Positions 1-7,985 are shown, counted from the stretch's first letter. The stretch is 64,000 nt of DNA from Hungatella hathewayi (GCA_025149285.1 CP102274.1:3064001-3128000), one strand, 5' to 3'. The notes: generated from the sequence alone by a model not told the origin. A program made the numbers and translations.

Positions 1-1
1 A

Positions 2-2185
2 AAACTGGAAGGGGTGGAGTCGAGTGACGTGAATTTAACGACGAATAAGATGACCATCACCTATGATGAGACGAAAGTCACTCCGGAGATGATTATGGGG
101 AAGGTGGAGAAAGCCGGATTCGGCGCCTGCCCTCTGGCGGAGGAGAAGGACAGTAAGGCTCAGGAGGAAGAAAACTGGGGGAAGCAGGAGCAGCAGCGCG
201 ATACGATGAAGAGACGGCTGATCGTGGCCATTTGCTTTGCGGTTCCCCTTCTGTATATATCCATGGGACACATGCTCCCCTTTGAACTGCCGCTTCCGCA
301 CTTCCTCCATATGGACAGCAATCCTCTGAACTACGCGCTGGCGCAGCTGATCCTTACGGTTCCGGTACTGATTGCTGGAAGAAAGTTTTATCTGGTAGGA
401 CTGCGGTCGCTGTTCAAGGGCAATCCGAACATGGATTCTCTGGTGGCGATCGGCACCGGCAGTGCGTTTATCTACAGCCTCTGCATGACGGTTACAATTC
501 CATCAAATCCAATGAATGCCCATCATCTCTATTACGAGTCGGCGGCAGTCGTCGTCACACTCGTCATGCTGGGCAAATACATGGAGAGCAGAAGTAAGGG
601 AAAGACCTCCGAGGCGATCAGAAAGCTGATGGAACTGGCCCCGGATACAGCGATTCTCTATGAGGATGGCACGGAACGGGAAGTGGAGACGGCCAGCGTG
701 AGAGTAGGCCAGCATCTCCTGATTAAACCGGGCAGCAGGATACCCCTGGACGGTATTGTGGCAGGCGGCAGCAGCAGTGTGGATGAATCCATGCTGACCG
801 GAGAGAGTATCCCTGTGGAGAAGCAGGCGGGAGATGCTCTGATCGGCGGAAGTATGAATTATAACGGAGCGATGGAGATGGAGGTTACTCATACAGGCGG
901 AGACACCACGCTTTCCAAGATCATTAAGATGATCGAGGATGCGCAGGGAAAAAAGGCGCCGATCTCCAAGCTGGCCGACAAGGTTGCCGGATACTTCGTT
1001 CCGACGGTTATGGGCATCGCAGTGGCTGCGGCCCTTCTCTGGTGGCTGTTGGGCGGCAAGGAGCTGTCCTTTGTCTTAACGATCTTTGTGGCAGTTCTGG
1101 TTATTGCCTGTCCGTGTGCGCTGGGGCTGGCGACGCCGACGGCTATTATGGTCGGAACCGGACTGGGAGCCGGCCATGGAATCTTAATCAAGAGCGGTGA
1201 GGCGCTGGAGACTGCCCATAAGGTAGACACGGTTGTATTCGATAAGACTGGTACGATTACAGAGGGGAAACCGAAGGTTACGGATATCGTAGTTCTGGAT
1301 CAGGCAGAGACTTCGGACGGACTTCTGAAACTGGCGGCCGGGTGTGAGCAGATGTCGGAGCATCCGCTGGGGCAGGCTATCGTCTTGAAGGCCAGAGAAC
1401 AGGGGCTGGAGCTTGCCATGCCGGAGAAGTTCGAGAGCGTGACGGGGGCGGGAATCATCGCTTCCCTTGGAACGAGTCAGGTGGCCGTAGGCAATGAACG
1501 GCTTGTGGAACAGATGAAGGTGTCCATGGGAGATCCTGTAAAGGAGCAGGCTCACCAGATGGCGAATCAGGGAAAGACACCGATGTATCTGATTGCAGAC
1601 GGGAAGCTGAAGGGCATCATCTGCGTAGCCGATACCATTAAGGAGACCAGCGTGGAGGCAGTGGACCAGTTAAAGCGCCTGGGAATTACAGTCTGCATGC
1701 TGACTGGAGATAATCAGAAGACAGCCGATTATATCGGTAAACAGGCCCATATTGATACCGTAATCGCAGAGGTTCTGCCGGAAGACAAGGCCAATGTGGT
1801 GGAGTCTCTGCAGAAGCAGGGAAAAACCGTTATGATGGTAGGAGACGGAATCAACGACGCACCGGCGCTGGTATCCGCGGATGTGGGGACGGCCATCGGC
1901 TCCGGAAGCGACATCGCCCTGGAATCCGGAGATATTGTACTCATGAAATCCGATTTGCGTGACGTCTATAAGGCGGTGAAATTAAGCCGGCTTACGATAC
2001 GGAATATCAAACAGAACCTGTTCTGGGCATTTTTCTATAACAGTCTGGGTATCCCTGTGGCCGCAGGTGTGCTATACTTATTTGGAGGCCCGCTGTTAAA
2101 TCCGATGTTTGCAGGGTTTGCCATGTCTCTCAGTTCGGTCTGCGTGGTGAGCAATGCGCTTCGTTTAAAGACGGTAAAGCTATAA
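2..2185 (+). CDS. copA: Copper-translocating P1B-type ATPase, 5' end outside window
   Basis: Pumps Cu(I) out of the cytoplasm using ATP. The reading frame is open from base 2, and its first residues (KLEGVESSDVNL) are the middle of a heavy-metal-associated domain, so the true start lies upstream; the GTG at 14 is internal. Counting from that GTG, the sequence shows TGES near 262 (actuator), the CPC metal-transport motif at 366-368, DKTGT at 410 (phosphorylated Asp), an HP motif near 447 and GDGINDAP near 617, with about eight hydrophobic helices. This is the standard CopA order. csoR and an HMA-domain chaperone follow within 25 and 38 bp, making a copper-homeostasis operon that CsoR probably controls. 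Confidence 0.95.
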   Translation, partial: KLEGVESSDVNLTTNKMTITYDETKVTPEMIMGKVEKAGFGACPLAEEKDSKAQEEENWGKQEQQRDTMKRRLIVAICFAVPLLYISMGHMLPFELPLPHFLHMDSNPLNYALAQLILTVPVLIAGRKFYLVGLRSLFKGNPNMDSLVAIGTGSAFIYSLCMTVTIPSNPMNAHHLYYESAAVVVTLVMLGKYMESRSKGKTSEAIRKLMELAPDTAILYEDGTEREVETASVRVGQHLLIKPGSRIPLDGIVAGGSSSVDESMLTGESIPVEKQAGDALIGGSMNYNGAMEMEVTHTGGDTTLSKIIKMIEDAQGKKAPISKLADKVAGYFVPTVMGIAVAAALLWWLLGGKELSFVLTIFVAVLVIACPCALGLATPTAIMVGTGLGAGHGILIKSGEALETAHKVDTVVFDKTGTITEGKPKVTDIVVLDQAETSDGLLKLAAGCEQMSEHPLGQAIVLKAREQGLELAMPEKFESVTGAGIIASLGTSQVAVGNERLVEQMKVSMGDPVKEQAHQMANQGKTPMYLIADGKLKGIICVADTIKETSVEAVDQLKRLGITVCMLTGDNQKTADYIGKQAHIDTVIAEVLPEDKANVVESLQKQGKTVMMVGDGINDAPALVSADVGTAIGSGSDIALESGDIVLMKSDLRDVYKAVKLSRLTIRNIKQNLFWAFFYNSLGIPVAAGVLYLFGGPLLNPMFAGFAMSLSSVCVVSNALRLKTVKL

Positions 2186-2209
2186 GGGAAAACGAAATGG
2201 AGGTATGGT

Positions 2210-2515
2210 ATGGAGGAACACACGTGTGACTGTGCGGTGAAGCACAAGCACCGCCAGGCTGCGGAGGAAAAAGACTTATTGAACCGCTTAAACCGAATCG
2301 AAGGGCAGATCCGCGGTATCAAAAGCATGGTGGAAGACGAGCGGTACTGTGTGGATATCTTAACACAGGTATCTGCGGTTCAGGCGGCACTCAACAGTTT
2401 TAATAAGGTGCTGCTGTCGAGCCATATCAAGAGCTGTGTCGTGGAGCAGATTCAGGAGGGCAATTTAGAGGCGGTCGATGAGCTGTGCATGACGATACAG
2501 AAGGTTATGAAGTGA
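2210..2515 (+). CDS. csoR: CsoR-family copper-sensing repressor
   Basis: A 101-aa DUF156/CsoR protein. These helical tetramers bind operator DNA and release it on binding Cu(I). The ligand triad is visible as Cys47, His72 and Cys76; the 25- and 4-residue spacings match the family pattern. The N-terminus carries an extra Cys/His cluster (CDC and KHKH, residues 6-14) that could bind metal. It lies between copA and the chaperone gene in the same orientation, so it probably autoregulates the operon; the operator would be upstream of the window. RBS GGAGG precedes the ATG. Confidence 0.92.
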   Translation: MEEHTCDCAVKHKHRQAAEEKDLLNRLNRIEGQIRGIKSMVEDERYCVDILTQVSAVQAALNSFNKVLLSSHIKSCVVEQIQEGNLEAVDELCMTIQKVMK

Positions 2516-2552
2516 TTTGCATACTGCAATAAAAAGAAAAGGAGAAAAAACT

Positions 2553-2747
2553 ATGAAGACTTATCGCTGTGATGAAATGATGTGTAACGGGTGTGTGTCA
2601 AGAATCAACAAAGGACTGGATCACGAGGGAATCGGTCACAAAGTGGATTTGGAGACCAAGACTGTGATGATCGAGGAAGAGAAGGATTACGACAAAGCAG
2701 TGGAAATCCTCGACGATCTGGGCTTTACGGCAGTGGAACAGCAGTAG
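2553..2747 (+). CDS. Heavy-metal-associated domain protein, CopZ-like chaperone
   Basis: A 64-aa single HMA domain. The metal site is M10-C11-x-x-C14 (MCNGC), in the loop where CopZ/Atx1 chaperones bind Cu(I). Start ATG 2553 is chosen because AAAGGAG lies 7-8 bases upstream; a TTG at 2517 in the same frame has no ribosome site. It probably hands copper to the CopA encoded upstream. The three genes are co-directional with short gaps. The fold assignment is strong; the copper specificity is inferred from its neighbours. Confidence 0.88.
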   Translation: MKTYRCDEMMCNGCVSRINKGLDHEGIGHKVDLETKTVMIEEEKDYDKAVEILDDLGFTAVEQQ

Positions 2748-2792
2748 AATTTTTCCTATATTTTAAAAAATTAAAAAAATTCCAAAATATAG

Positions 2793-2821
2793 TTGACAAT
2801 CCATCATTTTTATATTATACT
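2793..2821 (+). promoter_or_regulatory. Promoter for the tRNA-Pro/tRNA-Glu pair
   Basis: TTGACA at 2793, a 17-base spacer and TATACT at 2816, ending 11 bases before the tRNA-Pro gene. This is a near-consensus housekeeping promoter. Confidence 0.8.
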
Positions 2822-2832
2822 ACCAAAGGTAT

Positions 2833-2906
2833 CGAGGCGTGGCTCAGTTTGGTAGAGCGCTGCGTTCGGGACGCAGAGGTCGCAAGTTCGAATCTTGTCG
2901 CCTCGA
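2833..2906 (+). tRNA. tRNA-Pro (anticodon CGG)
   Basis: Cloverleaf with a 7-bp acceptor stem (CGAGGCG/CGCCTCG), anticodon stem CTGCG/CGCAG around the loop TTCGGGA (anticodon CGG, reads CCG), and T-loop TTCGAAT. CCA is not encoded. Confidence 0.93.
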
Positions 2907-2932
2907 CGATTTTTGGTTAACATTCGATACGT

Positions 2933-3004
2933 GGCCTATTGGTCAAGCGGTCAAGACGCCGCCCTCTCACGGCGGAAACCCGAGTTCGATTCTCGGATAG
3001 GTCA
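2933..3004 (+). tRNA. tRNA-Glu (anticodon CTC)
   Basis: Acceptor stem GGCCTAT/ATAGGTC, anticodon stem CCGCC/GGCGG around the loop CTCTCAC (anticodon CTC, reads GAG), and T-loop TTCGATT. Probably co-transcribed with the upstream tRNA-Pro. Confidence 0.93.
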
Positions 3005-3005
3005 T

Positions 3006-3043
3006 AAAAAGCTTTCGGAAAGACAAAATCCGGAAGCTTTTTT
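3006..3043 (+). terminator. Terminator after the tRNA pair
   Basis: Stem AAAAGCTTTCGGA/TCCGGAAGCTTTT with a 9-base loop, ending in a T-run at 3038-3043. It starts two bases after tRNA-Glu. Confidence 0.75.
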
Positions 3044-3079
3044 GTATCACAGGAAAGTATTCCTGTGATACAAAAAAGC
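3036..3079. repeat. Perfect 19-bp inverted repeat
   Basis: Arms 3036-3054 and 3061-3079 are exact reverse complements around a 6-base loop (AAGTAT). The left arm overlaps the tRNA terminator's T-run. It could act as a second terminator or form a cruciform. Confidence 0.85.
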
Positions 3080-3084
3080 CCTCC

Positions 3085-3153
3085 GGCAGGATCGCCCTGC
3101 GGCGGTAAGAAATCATGCCGCGAAAGCGACCCGCCGCAGGCGGAGAATCCTGC
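3085..3153. repeat. GC-rich nested hairpin element
   Basis: Outer arms GCAGGAT (3086-3092) and ATCCTGC (3147-3153) enclose a perfect 10-bp stem CCTGCGGCGG/CCGCCGCAGG (3096-3105 and 3131-3140). No ORF is visible. It resembles a dispersed intergenic structural repeat; no second identical copy was seen in this window. Confidence 0.55.
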
Positions 3154-3209
3154 TTGCGGGAGTCTTTCATGATATCATGAAAAATAATACAAGTTTCAGG
3201 GGGAAGAGG

Positions 3210-3944
3210 ATGCTAAAACCGGTTGATGAGAATTTTAAAAAGTATTGTGTTACAAAGGATGGCAGTTACTTAAAGAAGATCCGCTCCATCGGAGGCGGCA
3301 GTGCGGCGCTGACTGCGGCAGGATTTTTGATTGCCGGCATCTGTGTGCTTCTGATTGCGGCCACAAAGGACGTGGTGACTGCGGAAGGCCTGACTCTGTT
3401 TGCTGCGGTTGCGGCGGGAAGCGCGCTTTTGGCCATAATCGGAATCTTTATGAGGCGGAGGCGTATCCGTACATATCTGGAGTATTTTTCAAAAAAGAGC
3501 GGTTACACACCGGACCAGTTAAAAGAATTTGAACGGGAAGTGCTGGAACCGGACAGCTGCTACGATACGGTTTCCAGGAAACTGGCGAAAAACTCTGCCG
3601 CCTTCAGCTGGGTTTTGACAGAACACTGGTTCAAGCAGATGGATCATATCCCGATCAGGATTGAAGATATGGCGGCTGCGTTTTATATGAATGGAATTAC
3701 ATATAAGAAGATTCAGTACGGAAAGAGCATTTTCTTTGTGTTAAAGGATGGCACCATACATGACGTATATAACTGGCAGTACGATAAAGAGGGAACCGCA
3801 CGCATCGTTGAGGAACTGAGAAAGCGGAACCCGCTTCTGATTCCGGCGAAGAGCGTGCGGGCCGGAGAGGAAGTATACAACTGTCTGGAGCAGCCGGAGC
3901 GGGTCGCGGAGTTATACCGCAGTGCCAGAGAACGCAGGTCATAG
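3210..3944 (+). CDS. Membrane-anchored hypothetical protein
   Basis: I do not recognise this 244-aa protein. Start ATG 3210 is preferred because GGGGGA lies just upstream; ATG 3177 in the same frame has no ribosome site. After about 25 polar residues come two hydrophobic helices (AALTAAGFLIAGICVLLIAA, then a segment ending LLAIIGIFMRRRR). The positive stretch after the second helix suggests the remaining ~155 residues, a mixed alpha/beta domain rich in Tyr and Lys, are cytoplasmic. It stands alone between a tRNA terminator region and an amidase gene on the same strand. Confidence 0.75.
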   Translation: MLKPVDENFKKYCVTKDGSYLKKIRSIGGGSAALTAAGFLIAGICVLLIAATKDVVTAEGLTLFAAVAAGSALLAIIGIFMRRRRIRTYLEYFSKKSGYTPDQLKEFEREVLEPDSCYDTVSRKLAKNSAAFSWVLTEHWFKQMDHIPIRIEDMAAAFYMNGITYKKIQYGKSIFFVLKDGTIHDVYNWQYDKEGTARIVEELRKRNPLLIPAKSVRAGEEVYNCLEQPERVAELYRSARERRS

Positions 3945-4016
3945 GAGCCTGATGCAACACCTGTCCCAAAGTTTCATATCCTGTAGTATAAGTGTAAAAA
4001 AGGAGTCAGCAGTGAT

Positions 4017-4904
4017 ATGAAAATATGTTTGGACGCAGGCCATCAGGGCCGGTATAACCAGAGCCCGGCAGATCATCGGTATTACGAGTCTGTCATGGTA
4101 TGGAAACTGCATCTTCTGCAGAAGAAGTATCTGGAAGAGTATGGAATTGAAGTGATTACCACAAGACGGCGGCAGGATGAAGAAAAGGGCCTTTTTGCCA
4201 GAGGTGCCGAGTCGAAAGGCTGTGATCTGTTCCTGTCCGACCATTCCAACGCGGTTGGGACCGGAGTGAATAATCAGGTGGATTATCCGGCCGCCTACTG
4301 TGAGATCAATGGAAGCGCAGATGGGATCGGAATGGCCCTGGCGCAGTGTGTGGAAAAGGTGATGAAGACGAAGCAGCCAGCCAGGATTGAGCACAGAAGA
4401 GGACAGAACGGGGATTATTACGGAGTGCTCCGCGGAGCGGCCTCTGTGGGGACTCCGGGGTTGATTCTGGAGCATTCCTTTCATACGAACGCGCAGATCG
4501 CCGCATGGCTTTTAAAGGAATCGAATCTGGAACGTCTGGCAAAGGCGGAAGCCGATGCCATCGCACTGTATTATGGAATTACTGTACAGGAAAAGAAATC
4601 CGGATGGCTGGAGGAGGACGGCGGCTGGCGGTTCTATCTCGGTGATTCGGGAGACTATGTGGCCAATGACTGGTATGAAGACGGTGATCAGTGGTACTGG
4701 TTTGACGGCGCGGGCATGATGGTGCACGACACCTGGAAGACCGGATCTGACGGGAAATGGTATTATTTAAAGTCAGACGGCGCCATGGCCAAAGATCAGT
4801 GGATTATCTGGAAGGGAGAGCTTTACCGGGTCAGGGAAGACGGTGCCATGTTCGAGGGGACTTTATGCTTGAAGACTGATGAAAAAGGTGCTTTAAAAGA
4901 ATAG
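4017..4904 (+). CDS. N-acetylmuramoyl-L-alanine amidase with C-terminal wall-binding repeats
   Basis: A 295-aa peptidoglycan hydrolase. Residues 1-185 form an Amidase_3 domain with zinc-site residues visible in LDAGHQG (His), DHSN (His) and the catalytic Glu in LILEHSFH. Residues 195-290 hold Trp/Tyr-rich choline-binding-type repeats (WYEDGDQWYWFDGAG, WKTGSDGKWYYLKSDGAM). There is no signal peptide: the zinc-site strand begins at residue 2. It may therefore leave the cell by a holin-like route or lysis, as phage endolysins do, or act on recycled or imported material. No holin gene is adjacent. A hairpin follows the stop codon. Confidence 0.88.
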   Translation: MKICLDAGHQGRYNQSPADHRYYESVMVWKLHLLQKKYLEEYGIEVITTRRRQDEEKGLFARGAESKGCDLFLSDHSNAVGTGVNNQVDYPAAYCEINGSADGIGMALAQCVEKVMKTKQPARIEHRRGQNGDYYGVLRGAASVGTPGLILEHSFHTNAQIAAWLLKESNLERLAKAEADAIALYYGITVQEKKSGWLEEDGGWRFYLGDSGDYVANDWYEDGDQWYWFDGAGMMVHDTWKTGSDGKWYYLKSDGAMAKDQWIIWKGELYRVREDGAMFEGTLCLKTDEKGALKE

Positions 4905-4909
4905 AGTGA

Positions 4910-4946
4910 GAAAGTAAAGGGAGCTGTGAAGGCTTCCTTTACTTTC
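4910..4946 (+). terminator. Stem-loop after the amidase gene
   Basis: Fifteen-base arms GAAAGTAAAGGGAGC (4910-4924) and GCTTCCTTTACTTTC (4932-4946) pair with one mismatch. No T-run follows, so termination is likely but not certain. Confidence 0.5.
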
Positions 4947-4956
4947 CATTTACAAT

Positions 4957-4970
4957 CGAACATATATTCG
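4957..4970 (+). promoter_or_regulatory. LexA (SOS) box upstream of the Y-family polymerase
   Basis: CGAACATATATTCG matches the Gram-positive LexA consensus CGAAC-N4-GTTCG with one mismatch. It lies 27 bases before the polymerase start and overlaps its likely promoter region, a standard place for SOS repression. Confidence 0.75.
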
Positions 4971-4996
4971 ATACAATAGTATCGAGGTGATGATTG

Positions 4997-6274
4997 ATGG
5001 AGCGCACCATATTTCATGTGGATGTGAATTCGGCGTTTCTTTCCTGGGAAGCAGTTTACCGGCTGAAGCATTTAGGCGGCCGCCTGGATTTGAGAACGGT
5101 TTCCGCCGCAGTGGGAGGCGATGTGACGAGGCGGCACGGAATTATTCTGGCAAAGTCCATTCCGGCCAGGACATACGGGATCAAGACGGGGGAGACGGTG
5201 TGTTCGGCTTTGAAAAAGTGTCCGGAACTGGTATTGGTACCGCCCAACTACAATCTCTATCAGAGATCCAGCGATGCGTTTATCCGGCTCTTAAAGGAGT
5301 ATACACCGTTAGTAGAACAGTACAGCATCGATGAGGCGTATATGGACATGACGGAGAGCAGAGCTCTGTTTGGGCCGCCGAAGGAGGCCGCAGAAAAGAT
5401 AAGGGAGAGGATTCTGTGCGAACTGGGATTTACGGTCAACATCGGTGTGGCGAATAATAAACTTCTGGCGAAGATGGCTTCCGATTTTAAGAAGCCGAAT
5501 CGGGTCCACACGCTGTGGAAGGAGGAGATTCCGATGAAGATGTGGCCGCTTCCCGTGTCGGAACTTTTTTTCATCGGCCGGGCGACTTACCGGAAGCTTA
5601 AGGGAATCGGAATTACCACCATCGGTGAACTCGCACGGAGTGATCCGGATATTTTAAGGCGTCATCTGGGAAAACAGGGAGAAGTGATCTGGGGCTTTGC
5701 CAACGGCATTGATTTGTCGGCGGTGGAAGCCGAGGCTCCGCCCAACAAAGGATACGGTAATTCCACCACAGTGGCCTTCGACGTCTGTGATGCGGAAACG
5801 GCAAAACTCGTTCTCCTGTCTCTGGCGGAGACACTGGGAGCCAGACTCAGGAAGGACGGTGTAAAAGTCGGCGTGGTGGCGGTAGGAATCCGGGACTATC
5901 TGTTTGAATACCATTCCCACCAGATCTCTCTGGAGACGTCCACCAGTATTACAAGAGAATTGTATGAAGCGGCCTGCCGGGCCTTTGACGAGGCGTGGGA
6001 TAAGACGCCGATCCGTCATCTGGGCATTCATACGAGCCGTGTTTCATCGGAGAAATCCAGACAGCTCGGGCTTTTTGACCGCATGGATTACGAAAAGCTG
6101 GAGAGAATGGATAAGGCAGTCGATGAAATCCGGAGGCGCTTCGGCAACGATGCTGTAAAACGCGCAGCCTTTCTCCCGGAGCATCCGGGAAAGACAGCCG
6201 TACATGATCACATGGGCGGAGGAATTGCGAGGGAGAAGCGCACGGTGGATTACAGCAGACAGGAAGTTCTTTAA
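4997..6274 (+). CDS. dinB: DNA polymerase IV-like Y-family translesion polymerase
   Basis: A 425-aa error-prone polymerase. Palm-domain carboxylates are visible in FHVDVNSAF (Asp near residue 8) and SIDEAYMD. A helix-hairpin-helix thumb (LKGIGITTIGELA) and a little-finger domain follow. ATG 4997 is chosen over the TTG at 4994 because AGGTGA is correctly spaced. The LexA box 27 bp upstream indicates DNA-damage induction. A small conserved-looking gene follows 12 bp downstream and probably shares the transcript. DinB and the related YqjH/UvrX branches are hard to separate by eye, so the symbol is approximate. Confidence 0.88.
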   Translation: MERTIFHVDVNSAFLSWEAVYRLKHLGGRLDLRTVSAAVGGDVTRRHGIILAKSIPARTYGIKTGETVCSALKKCPELVLVPPNYNLYQRSSDAFIRLLKEYTPLVEQYSIDEAYMDMTESRALFGPPKEAAEKIRERILCELGFTVNIGVANNKLLAKMASDFKKPNRVHTLWKEEIPMKMWPLPVSELFFIGRATYRKLKGIGITTIGELARSDPDILRRHLGKQGEVIWGFANGIDLSAVEAEAPPNKGYGNSTTVAFDVCDAETAKLVLLSLAETLGARLRKDGVKVGVVAVGIRDYLFEYHSHQISLETSTSITRELYEAACRAFDEAWDKTPIRHLGIHTSRVSSEKSRQLGLFDRMDYEKLERMDKAVDEIRRRFGNDAVKRAAFLPEHPGKTAVHDHMGGGIAREKRTVDYSRQEVL

Positions 6275-6286
6275 AGGAGTAGTGAC

Positions 6287-6604
6287 ATGTCGGCGTTCGG
6301 AATAGGGACAAATACGGAAAAAGCGGACAGCGGCACTCTGACCGGCAGACAGATAAAGATCGCCTGCAAGGCGTGGTTTACCAGCTCCGGAGTGATTAAG
6401 CCCCTGTCCTTCAAATTCGAAGGGGATGATGGGATGATGCAGACGGTAAATCATGTGACGGTCCGGTTCGGGGAAGAAAAGTGTTATTCCGGAATCCCGT
6501 CCATGGAATACGCCTGCCGGGCTGTGATCGGCGGGCTGACCCAGGAGTTTAAGCTGATTTTTTATCCGGAAGAGGGAAGATGGGTGATGGTGCTTCCGGA
6601 GTAA
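6287..6604 (+). CDS. Small hypothetical protein linked to the polymerase
   Basis: A 105-aa protein of unrecognised family, with a good RBS (AAAGGAG, 7 bases before ATG). It looks like a compact beta-rich domain with no signal peptide or membrane segment and ends in RWVMVLPE. It sits 12 bp after the translesion polymerase stop, so co-transcription and shared SOS control are likely. A role as accessory factor to the polymerase is inference only. Confidence 0.75.
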   Translation: MSAFGIGTNTEKADSGTLTGRQIKIACKAWFTSSGVIKPLSFKFEGDDGMMQTVNHVTVRFGEEKCYSGIPSMEYACRAVIGGLTQEFKLIFYPEEGRWVMVLPE

Positions 6605-6668
6605 ACGGAAGCTTCAAAAGACGCGTCTGAAACACAAACGATTGATGAACAACAAGGAGGCATACAGA

Positions 6669-7082
6669 ATGAGCATTACTTTTGACAGGAGCCTGGTGAC
6701 AGGAAATGAAATGATCGATACGCAGCACAGAGAACTGATCGGCCGTGTGAACAGACTGGCGGAGGAATGTGTTCCGGGAACTGAAAAGAGAACCGCGGTG
6801 GGAACCCTCGACTTTTTGCTGGATTATACGGATTACCATTTTACCGAGGAGGAAGCACTTCAGAAGAAGAGCGGATACCCGAAGCTTTCAGCACACCATC
6901 TGGAACATGAGAAATTTAAGAAAGCCGTGGAAGATCTGCGGGTTATGCTGGAGGAGGAAGAGGGGCCCAGCGAAGCGTTTGTGGACGCGGTGAGAAAGAA
7001 CGTGGAGGAGTGGCTTTGGAACCACATTATGACCTGGGACAAAGAAGTGGCGGGATACGCGGAAACGCAGGCCGAAATTTGA
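6669..7082 (+). CDS. Bacteriohemerythrin
   Basis: A 137-aa four-helix-bundle protein with a non-heme di-iron, oxygen-binding site. The family ligands are visible: TQHRE, DYHFTEEE, HHLEHEKF and NHIMTWDKE. ATG 6669 follows AAGGAGG at ideal spacing, so the upstream in-frame ATGs are not used. In anaerobes such single-domain proteins are thought to bind or deliver O2. It is followed by a terminator shared with the convergent small gene. Confidence 0.93.
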   Translation: MSITFDRSLVTGNEMIDTQHRELIGRVNRLAEECVPGTEKRTAVGTLDFLLDYTDYHFTEEEALQKKSGYPKLSAHHLEHEKFKKAVEDLRVMLEEEEGPSEAFVDAVRKNVEEWLWNHIMTWDKEVAGYAETQAEI

Positions 7083-7087
7083 ATAAA

Positions 7088-7131
7088 GGAAAAGGAACAG
7101 GCGGTCTGTGAGAACCGCCTATTTCTTTTCC
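7088..7131. terminator. Bidirectional terminator between convergent genes
   Basis: Stem AGGCGGT/ACCGCCT (7099-7105 and 7114-7120), with outer A-rich and T-rich flanks GGAAAAGGAA and TTTCTTTTCC that also pair. It could end both the hemerythrin transcript and the small minus-strand gene. Confidence 0.7.
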
Positions 7132-7292
7132 TTTTCCTTCAGTTCCCGTCGGATGCGGGGCTCAATTCCCCGGCGTTTCATTTCAGCCAGAATCGCCTGA
7201 AACTCATGCTCCGGCGCCGGTGGAACGGGCTCGTCGCTTTCCGCGGCCCGGTCGAATAAGTCTGCCAGTTCTTTTTCTCCTTTTTTACGCAT
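7119..7292 (-). CDS. Small charged hypothetical protein (57 aa)
   Basis: Reading the minus strand from ATG 7292 gives 57 residues beginning MRKKGEKELADLFDRA and ending LKEKEKK, then TAG. Three in-frame ATGs lie in tandem (7298, 7295, 7292). GGGGGTG lies about seven bases before the third, which decides the start. The protein is rich in Glu, Lys and Arg, with a Pro-rich break (PVPPAP) near residue 25 and probable helices on each side. I do not recognise it. Clean ORF structure, RBS and a shared terminator support a real gene. Confidence 0.6.
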   Translation of the reverse strand: MRKKGEKELADLFDRAAESDEPVPPAPEHEFQAILAEMKRRGIEPRIRRELKEKEKK

Positions 7293-7409
7293 CATCATTC
7301 ACCCCCATAAGGTAACTATACGACTTTATGAGGGGATTGGAACTGGAAAAATATGGAATTATAGGGCGAGCTGCTGTGAACGGATAAACGCGCAGGTATT
7401 CATCTGCGG

Positions 7410-7691
7410 TCAGCCGCGCACATGGAAGCTGTTTTCCTTTTTCAGCGGAATCTGTTTTACGGTACAGTCTGTGATGTCAATGAAGCTGTTTTGCTCCAGT
7501 CTGCGGAAAAGCTGATTCATATCCTCTTCTTTACCCTGCAGCTCCATTTCCACACGGCCGTCGTCCAGATTCGTGACCCAGCCGGTGAGTCCCAGACTCT
7601 GGGCGAGATAGTATGTCCTGTAACGAAAGCCCACGCCCTGGACACGGCCGCTTACGAAAATGTGCTTTCTGATCATTTCTCTTTCTTCCAT
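7410..7691 (-). CDS. acyP: Acylphosphatase
   Basis: A 93-aa enzyme that hydrolyses carboxyl-phosphate bonds such as acetyl or carbamoyl phosphate. The signature phosphate-binding loop GRVQGVGFR carries the catalytic Arg, and the second motif GWVTNLDDGRVE holds the catalytic Asn. AAAGGTGAT precedes the chosen ATG; an internal Met six residues on is an alternative start. It is a single-gene unit, divergent from the tRNA-Thr gene. Confidence 0.93.
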   Translation of the reverse strand: MEEREMIRKHIFVSGRVQGVGFRYRTYYLAQSLGLTGWVTNLDDGRVEMELQGKEEDMNQLFRRLEQNSFIDITDCTVKQIPLKKENSFHVRG

Positions 7692-7810
7692 CTGATCACC
7701 TTTATCCTGTTATTAGAGACGACTGATCCTGTTAATGATTATAACTTTTTCCCCTTGTTTTTGCAACTAATACATCAATTCTCGTAATTTACATTTTTTT
7801 CAAAAAAGGG

Positions 7811-7839
7811 TTGATTTTTTTTGCCTTTGCTGATATACT
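7811..7839 (+). promoter_or_regulatory. Promoter for tRNA-Thr
   Basis: TTGATT at 7811, a 17-base spacer and TATACT at 7834, 37 bases before the tRNA gene. Confidence 0.7.
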
Positions 7840-7875
7840 ATCTAAGGTCCGACAGTTAAGTCTGACAAACAAGAT

Positions 7876-7948
7876 GCTTCCGTAGCGCAGTTGGTAGCGC
7901 AACGCATTCGTAATGCGTGGGTCGCCGGTTCAAGTCCGGCCGGGAGCT
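7876..7948 (+). tRNA. tRNA-Thr (anticodon CGT)
   Basis: Acceptor stem GCTTCCG/CGGGAGC, anticodon stem ACGCA/TGCGT with loop TTCGTAA (anticodon CGT, reads ACG), and T-loop TTCAAGT. Confidence 0.93.
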
Positions 7949-7953
7949 GACTG

Positions 7954-7985
7954 AAATCCCTGATTTTATCAGGGATTTTTTCTTT
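7954..7985 (+). terminator. Terminator after tRNA-Thr
   Basis: AATCCCTGAT and ATCAGGGATT pair around a TTT loop and run directly into a long T-rich tract. Confidence 0.88.

Noticed and set aside
2591-2920. 109-codon frame over the HMA gene and tRNA-Pro
   Set aside because: Out-of-frame shadow of a real gene that also reads through a tRNA.
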